Shown: positions 1 through 6,591 of the stretch, in pieces
Layout of the letters: every line of letters starts with the position of its first letter
Numbering within the stretch: the first letter of the stretch is position 1
Made by a program: the position numbers and the translations under genes
The notes under the pieces: model-generated
Database searches by the model: none
Seen by the model: the letters and a program-made list of their open reading frames with translations, nothing else
Told to the model about the DNA's origin: nothing
DNA from: a bacterium
GTDB taxonomy: Bacteria; Armatimonadota; Chthonomonadetes; Chthonomonadales; Chthonomonadaceae
Direction of reading: 5' to 3'
DNA length: 11,688 nt
Assembly (NCBI GenBank): GCA_021805405.1
Contig: JAJZFK010000192.1
Coordinates: forward strand, 3,900 to 15,587

Positions 1-1483
1 ACACACTGGATACTGCGTTGGTACCCATGCCAGAGAGTTCCATCTGGCGTGCGAGTCTAGCCCGTGTGTATTCAATCAGCGCAGTAGCTGCAGTGTTCCT
101 GAACTGCCACAATCGTGCATCGCTAATGTGGCCAATATCGCTCTCCAGGGTCTCTAATACACCGAGCCACCTGTCCTTGCCACTAACTTGTGTCCATAAC
201 TGGTCAGCAATTTCCGAGTCCCACGATGGCATGTGAACCCCAGTGGTGATAAAACCTACTGGTACCTCATCCACAGAGCGCCTATCGAACAGGGGCGCAA
301 ACAGGCGACGGCTAACGGCGCTTTGCTGCCGGTTAACACCCTTTACTACGCCGCTGGTCCTCATAGCGAGGTAGTCCATGTTGAATTCAGCATTAGCGTC
401 TGAGGAATTTGGTCGCCCCATATCCAAAAACTCATTGAGAGTTATGCCAAGTTTATCGGTTATGTACCGCGACATGTAGTGCTCGACCACCGTGGGGGAA
501 AAGCAGTCAAACCCTTCATGAGCCAATGTGTGGGTGGTGAAGACGTTGCCGGCCCGCGTTGCAGCAAGAGCTGCTTTAAAGGGCACACCAGTCTTTTGCA
601 TGTAGGCTGCTGCACGCTCGATTAGGGCAAATGCGGCATGTCCGTCGTTTAGGTGACAGACCTCTGGGTGAACGCCTATCGCCTCTAAGACGCGCCAACC
701 GCCAATACCTAGAACAATCTCCTGCAGTAAGCGCAGATCGTGTGTACTGCCATATAGTTCACTGGTAATACCTCGATATGGCGGGTAGTTTGCAGCATCA
801 TTGCTATCTAGCAGGTAAAGTTTCCGCTTCCCGACTTCAACGAACCACGCTCGCAGCCAGATCGTGTGCCCAGGAAGGTCGAGTTGAAGCCGCAACCACT
901 CTCCGTTTGGGAGGCAAACCGGCATAATCGGCAACTGCCCTGGGTCATTGTAGGGATAAATCGCCTGCTGATCGCCCTCTATTCCAATAAGTTGCCGAAA
1001 ATAGCCTTGCTGGTAAAGTAAGCCAACACCAACAAGCGGAACTCCAAGGTCGCATGCGGCTTTAAGTTGATCACCGGCTACAGTGCCAAGTTCACCGGAG
1101 TAGATGGGAAGTGCCTCACTCAACATGAATTCCATGCTAAAGTAAGCCACGCAAGTTAAATGAGACGACGGGTACTTATGTTGAAACCACGCAGGAGCAA
1201 CTGCTCCCTTCCGCTTTACCTGAATGAGGTCATCGACTGATTTAAGAAACGCTGGCGACCGAGCTAGTTGCTCAATATGGTCGCGCGAAACGGTTTGCAA
1301 TACCGCCCACGGATTGCAGGTCTGTTCCCATACCACCGGGTCTAGTTGCCGCCATATGGTGTCGGTGGCGTGGTTCCAAGACCAACGCAAATCTAGTGCT
1401 AGCTCAACAAGGTGATCGAAACCCTCTACATGGGTAGGCAAAACAGAGTACAGGGGGTGGTTGCTGTGGGACTGGTCACTCAT
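1..1483 (-). CDS. glgP: Alpha-glucan (glycogen) phosphorylase, N-terminal part, cut by window edge
   Basis: The gene reads leftward, and 494 codons without a stop are visible. The enzyme removes glucose from the non-reducing end of glycogen or maltodextrin with phosphate, giving glucose-1-phosphate in the cytoplasm. Residues about 20-75 match the DUF3417 N-terminal domain (LRWSWN, QLDPVVWE). The phosphorylase body follows: YFSMEFMLSEALPIYSGELG at 114-133, GVGLLYQQGYFRQ at 152-164, HLNDGHAAF at 277-285, VFTTHT at 314-319 and TGVHMPSW at 414-421. The PLP-lysine and phosphate-site region lies beyond the edge. Several usually conserved positions differ: SGGLG is SGELG, LYGGD is LYGST, and the THTP turn is THTL. 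The ATG at 1483 has no close Shine-Dalgarno sequence. An in-frame GTG at 1495 has AGGA seven bases upstream and is a real alternative, adding four residues. Family assignment is firm; activity is inferred. Confidence 0.95.
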   Translation of the reverse strand, partial: MSDQSHSNHPLYSVLPTHVEGFDHLVELALDLRWSWNHATDTIWRQLDPVVWEQTCNPWAVLQTVSRDHIEQLARSPAFLKSVDDLIQVKRKGAVAPAWFQHKYPSSHLTCVAYFSMEFMLSEALPIYSGELGTVAGDQLKAACDLGVPLVGVGLLYQQGYFRQLIGIEGDQQAIYPYNDPGQLPIMPVCLPNGEWLRLQLDLPGHTIWLRAWFVEVGKRKLYLLDSNDAANYPPYRGITSELYGSTHDLRLLQEIVLGIGGWRVLEAIGVHPEVCHLNDGHAAFALIERAAAYMQKTGVPFKAALAATRAGNVFTTHTLAHEGFDCFSPTVVEHYMSRYITDKLGITLNEFLDMGRPNSSDANAEFNMDYLAMRTSGVVKGVNRQQSAVSRRLFAPLFDRRSVDEVPVGFITTGVHMPSWDSEIADQLWTQVSGKDRWLGVLETLESDIGHISDARLWQFRNTAATALIEYTRARLARQMELSGMGTNAVSSV

Positions 1484-1489
1484 CGTGAA

Positions 1490-1542
1490 CACCACATCTT
1501 AGTCCTGAAAGAATGTGGTGATACTTCGTAGCGCTCCGCGCT
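1490..1542 (-). promoter_or_regulatory. glgP leader with two stem-loops, one holding the ribosome binding site
   Basis: Two inverted repeats sit directly upstream of glgP. The nearer one pairs CACCACAT with ATGTGGTG (1490-1497 with 1513-1520). Its 15-base loop contains the only good Shine-Dalgarno candidate, AGGA. The candidate GTG start codons at 1495 and 1492 lie in the 3' arm. The farther one is AGCGC/GCGCT (1530-1542) with a 3-base loop. The pairing is seen directly; a role in translation control, or as a DNA operator, is inference. Confidence 0.45.
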
Positions 1543-1636
1543 CACCAACCTCAAAATTAGTATTACGGTTTCCTTTTCATACCCACAACCTTACAAATTC
1601 ATTATCCCGAGGACTTGGACCAAAACGACGGCTTCA

Positions 1637-1720
1637 AAGGTATATCTAACTGCACATCTATGCCCGCTTGCAGGCTATACATCGTCCGGCCCGCTTCCGA
1701 ATAACTAAGGCATATCTAAC
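1637..1720. repeat. Direct near-repeat AAGGYATATCTAAC, two copies 70 bases apart
   Basis: Copy one at 1637-1650 and copy two at 1707-1720 match at 13 of 14 bases. A second, shorter repeat, GCCCGCTT, occurs between them at 1662-1669 and 1689-1696. Both copies lie 150-240 bases upstream of the glgP start, a position that could hold regulator sites. Chance similarity in AT-rich DNA is possible. Confidence 0.35.
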
Positions 1721-2136
1721 CACAATTGACCAAATTACGATGAGAACATGACCTTATCGCCGTGTTCGGGTTAGGATGGCGAGGTTGTAGCCTCACAGAG
1801 GAAAATCTTTTTTTCACTAAAGCGCAATGAAAGAGGTGCCTAAAACTCAAATTCAAATCCCGTAATCCAATTCACCACGCCCACGACCAATATTGGAGAA
1901 GGTTGCACCAGTTCTTAGTGTCCGATAACGCGAAACAAAGAAAATAACGACGCCATTATGCGAAACCTGAACCGCTACCGTCACGTTGCTAATTTGTCTC
2001 CAGTGTTGGTGCGAACAGGTGCGGAGCGAGTATCAGGACTCTGCTCCAGCAATTATACCTATACCCACCGTACGCCTGGAGCGATAAAACAATTCCTTAA
2101 TTACAAAAATAGGACACTTATTTGTAAGAATCTTGG

Positions 2137-2173
2137 TATTAGCCTAGTTTCCGGCTAATATTACAGCTGTAAT
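2137..2173. promoter_or_regulatory. Adjacent hairpin and perfect 14-base palindrome
   Basis: TATTAGCC (2137-2144) and GGCTAATA (2153-2160) form a perfect 8-base inverted repeat around an 8-base spacer. Starting at its last base is the perfect palindrome ATTACAGCTGTAAT (2160-2173). Its TTACA-N2-TGTAA core has the shape of a dimeric winged-helix repressor site; the BlaI/MecI family recognises TACA/TGTA dyads. No such regulator is in the window, so binding is inference only. No T run follows, so it does not look like a terminator. Confidence 0.4.
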
Positions 2174-2304
2174 TTGACCTTGATTAGCATTGATGTTCTG
2201 GAATTTTATAAAAAGTACGCCGTGCTAATTCCGCCGTGTTAGCGCCTTGCCAATAGGCGGAGTAGTACCAAGGAAGTAATGCTGCGCTAAAATCAATTGT
2301 GAAC

Positions 2305-2943
2305 TTAAGTACTTGTTCCGGTATGTGCCGATTCGTTTAGGGGCAACAGAGTCTTCTGCGTGAACGGCGTCGCAGCAGACATAAGCCCATTTAAGGGCCA
2401 ACTAAGGCGCGCCCTACCCGTTGCAGTAATACGCCCCGGTTCACACTCTATCGACTCTATAAAAACAGGAACAGGCAGCACATTCAGATCAATCGGCTTC
2501 AAGCCGTGGCTAATAGCATCCAGGATGAATGTAGGCATAGATACGCCCATATGTGCATCTTTAAACTCGAGGTGGATGTTTACCCCATTTTCAATTCTGG
2601 GGACGCACTCCACAACGAAAGGTAGACGAAGGATGCTTTTGACGTAAGTAGCATGTATGCGTATCTTCCCTGTTAAGATTACAACCGCGACGTCATGGAA
2701 GGGAATCTGGTCAGCATTCGCGCTAAGAAGGCCGTTAACATTGGGCTCTGAAAACATAACTCGAACATGTGACTCATTCACGGTGGCTGTTGGGGGTGCT
2801 CCCTCCCGCCCCGGAGCGACTGCATGAATGCCCTCAAAATCCAGCACGGCTTCGTCAATGACTAGCCCGCGCGGTAGTTGCACCTGCTTGAGGGTAAGGT
2901 GCATTCTGCCAACATCTACCACCGGCGTGTCTGTTACCTGCAT
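2305..2943 (-). CDS. DUF2993-like (LmeA-type) protein without signal peptide
   Basis: This 212-residue protein is mostly alternating beta-strand segments. Its pattern resembles DUF2993: an early segment with a surface-domain style LPRGLVIDEAVLDFEGI (23-39), FSEPNVNGLL (64-73) in the place where family members have an S-E-x-x-x-N-x-x-L motif, then VVECVPRIENGVNIHL (110-125) and FIESIECEPGRITATG (161-176). DUF2993 proteins are usually exported or membrane-anchored and bind phospholipid. This one starts MQVTDTPVVD, with no hydrophobic leader, so it may act in the cytoplasm or at the inner face of the membrane. The start is well supported: AGGAG lies six bases upstream of the ATG. It follows the DUF202 gene by 172 bases on the same strand, with a possible terminator between. 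Family membership is by eye and moderately sure; function is unknown. Confidence 0.75.
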   Translation of the reverse strand: MQVTDTPVVDVGRMHLTLKQVQLPRGLVIDEAVLDFEGIHAVAPGREGAPPTATVNESHVRVMFSEPNVNGLLSANADQIPFHDVAVVILTGKIRIHATYVKSILRLPFVVECVPRIENGVNIHLEFKDAHMGVSMPTFILDAISHGLKPIDLNVLPVPVFIESIECEPGRITATGRARLSWPLNGLMSAATPFTQKTLLPLNESAHTGTST

Positions 2944-2962
2944 GGATAACTCCTGTTTCTAA

Positions 2963-2974
2963 ACAACTGGTTGT
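2963..2974. promoter_or_regulatory. Inverted repeat ACAAC-TG-GTTGT upstream of the DUF2993-like gene
   Basis: Five-base arms separated by TG lie about 20 bases upstream of the start codon, just beyond the Shine-Dalgarno sequence. This could be a small operator. It is weak on its own. Confidence 0.2.
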
Positions 2975-3003
2975 CTATTAAATTCTCTACATTTTAAGAG
3001 GAC

Positions 3004-3037
3004 GAAAAACTGCACCTGCCCGTTTCACAACAGGGCA
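3004..3037 (-). terminator. Possible terminator after the DUF202 gene
   Basis: Read leftward, TGCCC-T-GTT pairs with AAC-GGGCA around a GTGA loop (3017-3037). This gives eight pairs with one bulged base. A run of five Ts follows (3005-3009), starting seven bases after the stem. The spacing is longer than ideal for an intrinsic terminator. It lies 80 bases beyond the DUF202 stop codon and would separate that gene from the DUF2993-like gene. Confidence 0.4.
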
Positions 3038-3115
3038 TTGCCATTACGCGGGCCGCTATATTGTGCACTTACAGTGTTAGAAGCGATAACAGCCCGCTTA
3101 GTACGGTTTGCTAAA

Positions 3116-3532
3116 CTACATGCTGTGCAGTAGGTAAACAGCGAGCAAGGCCCCCACAACGAGCACAGCCCCTGCCAGAAGCATATCGAGGCCATATGAC
3201 GGCGTAAAGTTCTCCTCATCAATCTGTCGGCCCGTCTGTTTAAAGCGCGTGAAGCCTAATACTGCCATCAAGGCGCCTGCACCCACCAGAAAAATACCCG
3301 CAACGGCTGTGTATCCCGATGAGTGGGTAGGTACCGCCGTTTTGGAGAGGCCAGACTTCGCGAGAACATACGAAAGCTTCTTGATGAAAAGTGCGAACTT
3401 CTCCACCACGAAGCCAAACGCCATAATGCCAATGCTGGTTCGTATCCAGGCAAGATAAGTCCGCTCGTTGGCAAGGTGGTCTGAACAATGACGCGATGCG
3501 GCGTCCTTCACAGTTCCGGCTTCGATTGGCAT
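3116..3532 (-). CDS. DUF202 / YidH-family small membrane protein
   Basis: This 138-residue protein carries the family signature near its N-terminus, LANERTYLAWIRTSIGIMAF (20-39), then FVVEKFALFIKK (41-52). Three hydrophobic segments are visible at about 26-50, 73-95 and 115-135, the usual DUF202 topology. The linker 96-112 is polar and charged (FKQTGRQIDEENF). Family members lie in the inner membrane and have no settled biochemical role. The start is supported by GAGG eight bases upstream of the ATG. A TAAGTACTTA palindrome (3559-3568) lies about 27 bases upstream of the start and could be an operator or chance. The gene lies 170 bases downstream of pgm, so read-through from pgm is possible but not shown. 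Confidence 0.9.
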   Translation of the reverse strand: MPIEAGTVKDAASRHCSDHLANERTYLAWIRTSIGIMAFGFVVEKFALFIKKLSYVLAKSGLSKTAVPTHSSGYTAVAGIFLVGAGALMAVLGFTRFKQTGRQIDEENFTPSYGLDMLLAGAVLVVGALLAVYLLHSM

Positions 3533-3702
3533 GAAACATTCCTCTGGTAGTTGGTGGCTAAGTACTTATCTCACCGCCATGATGGTCAGCGAACCGCACT
3601 GCCATCCTGCTGACGCTGCCGAAGGTTAGCATGACTTCCGCTACTCGCCAGCTGTTACGTACCCGCAAGACTAGTAGACACATAAACCAGACCAACTTAT
3701 TT

Positions 3703-5349
3703 CTAAACCATCGCGAGTGTATCGTCCACAATCTGCTGAGCCTCCGCAAGTATACGGTTCAGATGATCTACACCCTGAAAGCTCTCCGCGTATATTTTGT
3801 AGATATCCTCCGTACCCGACGGTCTCGCCGCAAACCAGCCATTTTGAGTTGTGACCTTAATACCGCCAATCGGCTTGTCGTTACCAGGTGCATGACTCAG
3901 AATACCGACGATCTGGTCACCGGCAAGCACCGTGGACTTGATCTTCTCCGGCGACAGCCTGGCAAGCATCGCCTTTTGAGCCGGAGTCGCTTTTGCCTCC
4001 ACACGCTCATAAGCGGCTTCGCCAAACTCATTGGCGAGCTCCTGATAAATGACACCCGGATCATTCCCCATTCGTGCGGTTATTTCAGCCGAAAGCAGGG
4101 CGGGTATCAAGCCATCCTTATCGGTAGACCACACAGTTCCGTCGCGGCGGAGGAAAGATGCCCCTGCACTCTCTTCGCCGCCAAAGGCAATAGAGCCGTC
4201 TAGCAGGCCCTCCACAAACCACTTGAACCCTACCGGCACCTCGCACAGGCCACGCCCTAGTTTGTGAGCAACATGATCGATCATCGATGTGCTTACAACG
4301 GTTTTGCCAATGGCTGAGGAGGCCGGCCACCTTGGTCGGTTCTGGAAAAGGTAGTATATCGCAGCCGAAAGATAGTGGTTTGGAGGTAATAGCCCGGCGC
4401 TGTTGGTCACAATTCCGTGCCTGTCATGATCCGGATCACACGCGAATGCAATATCAAATCCACCCCTTAGCCCTATCAGGCTCTGCATTGCGTATGGCGA
4501 GGAGGGATCCATCCGTATCCTTCCGTCCCAGTCCACCGTCATGAATCGAAATGTGGTATCCACCACCGTATTTACTACAGTAAGGTTCAGCTTATACCTA
4601 TCTGCGATGGCCTGCCAGTATCGCACACCAGCCCCGCCAAGAGGGTCAACCGCCATACGAATTTGGGAATCGCGCAGCAGGTCCATATCAATCACACTAG
4701 CTAAGTCATCAACGTATTCGTTGAGATAGTCGAATGTATGGGTCGTATTTGCTTGCATCGCGCGCCGGTAGGGCATCCGCTTGACCGTCCGCAGGTCGTC
4801 GGCAAGAATTTCGTTCGCCTTGTTCTGAATCCAGCCTGTTACGCTCGTCTCCGCGGGGCCACCGTTAGGTGTGTTGTACTTGAAACCGCCGTCATCTGGA
4901 GGATTGTGCGAAGGCGTAATGACGATGCCGTCAGCAATGCCGCTAGTGCGACCACGGTTATAAATGAGAATGGCACGGGACACAGCAGGTGTGGGTGTAT
5001 ATTCACCACCGGCCGACACCATCACCTCTACGCCGTTGGCCGCAAGCACCTCAATCGCACAGGCAAAAGCAGGTTCCGAAAGAGCATGGGTGTCGATACC
5101 AATAAATAGCGGGCCGGTAATTTCATTTGCGTTTCGGTAGAGGCAGATCGCCTGCGTAATGGCAACTACGTGGTTCTCGTTAAAAGTTGTATGGAATGAC
5201 GAGCCTCTATGTCCAGATGTACCAAATGCAACCCGCTGCGTGGGTTCATTGGCGTCTGGTACCTCGCTATAAAACGCTGTTACGAGCTTAGCAACGTTAG
5301 TCAGCATTTCGGCAGGGGCCGGTTTGCCAGCCAATGGGCTAATATTCAT
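3703..5349 (-). CDS. pgm: Phosphoglucomutase (alpha-D-glucose-1,6-bisphosphate dependent)
   Basis: Pgm interconverts glucose-1-phosphate and glucose-6-phosphate in the cytoplasm, linking glycogen turnover and sugar nucleotide supply to glycolysis. The 548-residue product is close in length to E. coli Pgm and collinear with it. Visible landmarks are GTSGHRG near residue 43, the catalytic phosphoserine loop TPSHNPP at 145-151 (Ser147), the metal-binding loop DPDHDRHG at 305-312, the sugar-binding GGEESAGASFLR at 390-401, and the phosphate-binding RPSGTE at 509-514. All catalytic elements look intact. I chose the ATG at 5349, with GGAAGG ending nine bases upstream. A TTG two codons earlier (5355) is too close to that site. 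The product is the consumer of GlgP's glucose-1-phosphate, although glgP is transcribed separately about 2.2 kb downstream. Confidence 0.97.
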   Translation of the reverse strand: MNISPLAGKPAPAEMLTNVAKLVTAFYSEVPDANEPTQRVAFGTSGHRGSSFHTTFNENHVVAITQAICLYRNANEITGPLFIGIDTHALSEPAFACAIEVLAANGVEVMVSAGGEYTPTPAVSRAILIYNRGRTSGIADGIVITPSHNPPDDGGFKYNTPNGGPAETSVTGWIQNKANEILADDLRTVKRMPYRRAMQANTTHTFDYLNEYVDDLASVIDMDLLRDSQIRMAVDPLGGAGVRYWQAIADRYKLNLTVVNTVVDTTFRFMTVDWDGRIRMDPSSPYAMQSLIGLRGGFDIAFACDPDHDRHGIVTNSAGLLPPNHYLSAAIYYLFQNRPRWPASSAIGKTVVSTSMIDHVAHKLGRGLCEVPVGFKWFVEGLLDGSIAFGGEESAGASFLRRDGTVWSTDKDGLIPALLSAEITARMGNDPGVIYQELANEFGEAAYERVEAKATPAQKAMLARLSPEKIKSTVLAGDQIVGILSHAPGNDKPIGGIKVTTQNGWFAARPSGTEDIYKIYAESFQGVDHLNRILAEAQQIVDDTLAMV

Positions 5350-5358
5350 GTACAATTA

Positions 5359-5386
5359 CCTTCCAGGGTGTTATTAAAATCCCTGG
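5359..5386 (-). promoter_or_regulatory. pgm leader hairpin overlapping the Shine-Dalgarno sequence
   Basis: CCAGGG and CCCTGG (5381-5386 and 5363-5368) form a perfect six-base stem around a 12-base AT-rich loop. The Shine-Dalgarno GGAAGG (5359-5364) shares two bases with the 3' arm, so folding would partly hide it. The pairing is seen directly; regulation, or use as a DNA operator, is inference. Confidence 0.4.
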
Positions 5387-5495
5387 TCCGTTCAGCGGAG
5401 CCGGGATAACCCGCACAGATAGTTTACTACACTGTGCAAGAACTAAGATGAAACCACCAGTTCAAGCCCGATATTAACCTCATTCAACGCGCTTA

Positions 5496-5515
5496 TGCCG
5501 TTCCATTGCCGTTCC
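5496..5515. repeat. Tandem TGCCGTTCC repeat with an 11-base period
   Basis: TGCCGTTCC occurs at 5496-5504 and again at 5507-5515, so the units recur every 11 bases, one helical turn. Direct repeats with this period are typical of OmpR/PhoB-type response regulator sites. No regulator gene is nearby. Two 9-mers this close are unlikely by chance, but a binding role is inference. Confidence 0.4.
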
Positions 5516-5712
5516 GTGGGGCGATAGCAGGGATCTATATCTATTGGCCGGTTCGAACACTATTTGTATTACGAATAACCGCGCCATGACGTCTACTTCC
5601 TGGTAATCAGGTGAACAGTACTTGGCCCGCAGGGTTGGATACAGTGCATTACCGCCTGAAACTTACTCCAGGGTGTCACATCTAATGGTATATCCGGTGT
5701 GGTTAGGTATTA

Positions 5713-5772
5713 CCGCTGCGGCACCAAAGCGCACGGGTATAATATCGCACAGGCGCTGGCAGGCTGCCAGCG
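5713..5772 (+). promoter_or_regulatory. Promoter of the LolA-like unit with start-site dyad
   Basis: A perfect TATAAT lies at 5738-5743. No -35 box is recognisable 16-18 bases upstream; that place holds the dyad CCGC-T-GCGG (5713-5721). Transcription would start near 5750. A perfect inverted repeat CGCTGGCA-GGC-TGCCAGCG (5754-5772) begins a few bases later and ends 18 bases before the ATG. It could be a repressor operator of LacI or GntR style, or a stabilising hairpin at the mRNA 5' end. The missing -35 suggests an activator or an alternative sigma factor. Confidence 0.55.
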
Positions 5773-5790
5773 AGATTCAAAGGACCAGCA

Positions 5791-6567
5791 ATGCAGTCAC
5801 ACTACAAACAAACTGTGAGTTTTGCCAGCTTCTGCTTTTTTGCAGCAATTTCGTTCGCCATACCTAAGTTAAGCAGTGCAGACACAATCAGCCCCAACAT
5901 TCAGGCTTATGTAAATCACGGCCTGGTAGATTTTAGCGCCAATATGCACCTCGTAAAATACGACGCTGCCGCGGGCCGGCGAATTAACAAGGATTTCGGG
6001 CTAATTTACGAGTGGATGAAGAAATCACACAGCGATTTGCTTCTGCGCTTCAAACTACCGGATATGATGCGAATCGACGGTCGATTTGGTGCGGCGACGG
6101 GAATTTACATTGTTAATTCTACTTCTCAGGATGTTCGGTTGAGCCTGGGCCTTAACGTGCGAACGGATCTTTCCAAGACGCCGGGTAAGCGAAAGACTCT
6201 CCTAGACATGGGGCTCCTTTCAGAGGACTACCTCGGCTACACCGAGGCGCAGTTCATGGGTGCCCGACCCTTCAATGGCAAAATGTGCGCCGTGTTCAGC
6301 GTTAGCTACCGCAACAAGTCGCTAGACACCTCGCACAGGCTGGTGTGGATTGATCCCGAAACCAAAATTACAGTAAAGCGCGAAGAGTTTAGCCAGGATG
6401 GCAAACTTCGCTCCATTTGGTATTACCGAAACGCAAAGGAAGTGGCACCAAATCTCTGGATGCCGTCAATTATTGAAATTGACGACAATGAGGGTAATTT
6501 GGCTGGTGAAACAGAATACCGAAACGTAAAGGTAAACATTCCTATGTCGGCTAGCCTGTTTAAATGA
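5791..6567 (+). CDS. Exported LolA-superfamily-like protein
   Basis: This 258-residue protein starts with a Sec-type signal peptide: polar start, hydrophobic stretch about 8-24, and a likely cleavage after SSA at residue 30. The mature part looks like the LolA / outer-membrane lipoprotein-sorting fold of repeated beta strands. Typical pieces are LLLRFKLPDMMRIDG (83-97), a VWIDPETKITVKREEF turn (185-200) followed by GKLRSIWYY (204-212), and NLWMPSIIEIDD (221-232) ending in an NVKVNIPMSASLF strand. Relatives carry or sense lipids or lipoproteins at the cell envelope; the ligand here is unknown. There is no lipobox cysteine at the cleavage site. AAAGGA lies six bases upstream of the ATG, supporting the start. 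The gene is first in a unit with the next gene, 24 bases downstream. Fold family is moderately sure. Confidence 0.8.
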   Translation: MQSHYKQTVSFASFCFFAAISFAIPKLSSADTISPNIQAYVNHGLVDFSANMHLVKYDAAAGRRINKDFGLIYEWMKKSHSDLLLRFKLPDMMRIDGRFGAATGIYIVNSTSQDVRLSLGLNVRTDLSKTPGKRKTLLDMGLLSEDYLGYTEAQFMGARPFNGKMCAVFSVSYRNKSLDTSHRLVWIDPETKITVKREEFSQDGKLRSIWYYRNAKEVAPNLWMPSIIEIDDNEGNLAGETEYRNVKVNIPMSASLFK

Positions 6568-6591
6568 GTACATCGCCTTAAGGAGCAGCTC

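Larger units (their letters stand above)
1484..2304. other. 820-base region without a convincing gene
   Basis: This lies between glgP and the DUF2993-like gene, both leftward. Short open frames here lack a good ribosome binding site and have unprotein-like composition. What can be seen is the glgP leader, a 14-base near-repeat pair (1637-1720), a 10-base palindrome CCAATATTGG (1887-1896), an inverted repeat GCTCCAG/CTGGAGC (2043-2082) and the hairpin plus palindrome at 2137-2173. A 7-base T run at 1808-1814 follows a weak CCTC/GAGG stem, but no plus-strand gene precedes it. A TCCGCC/GGCGGA inverted repeat (2230-2261) lies downstream of the DUF2993-like gene and is too far from a T run to be called a terminator. 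Confidence 0.6.
5350..5790. other. 440-base divergent control region between pgm and the LolA-like gene
   Basis: No believable gene lies here; a plus-strand open frame from 5622 has no ribosome binding site and overlaps the promoter. The region must drive pgm leftward and the LolA-like unit rightward. It contains the pgm leader hairpin, an 11-base tandem repeat (5496-5515), a CCGCTGCGG dyad (5713-5721), a TATAAT box and the start-site dyad. No clear -35/-10 pair was found for pgm. Confidence 0.6.

Noticed and set aside
1741..1800. On the minus strand, CCATCC...CCGAACACGG resembles loop C of 5S rRNA.
   Set aside because: Only this short segment matches. The loop is longer than in 5S rRNA, and I could not find the closing helix I or the rest of the molecule at the right distances.
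1791..1814. CCTC/GAGG stem followed by a run of seven Ts, as a plus-strand terminator.
   Set aside because: The stem has only four pairs, the T run is several bases away, and no plus-strand gene lies upstream.
1841..1875. ATTCAAATCC looks like a tRNA T-loop.
   Set aside because: The flanking bases do not pair as a T-stem, and no acceptor or anticodon arm can be built around it.
1958..2158. A 66-codon plus-strand open frame in the gene-poor stretch.
   Set aside because: No Shine-Dalgarno sequence or promoter, and no recognisable motif or membrane segment.
3631..4203. A 190-codon plus-strand open frame opposite pgm.
   Set aside because: It lies antisense to an intact, strongly conserved gene, lacks a ribosome site and has a composition typical of a mirror frame.
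5622..5867. An 81-codon plus-strand open frame ahead of the LolA-like gene.
   Set aside because: It runs through the TATAAT box and the start-site dyad, has no ribosome site, and overlaps the LolA-like gene out of frame.
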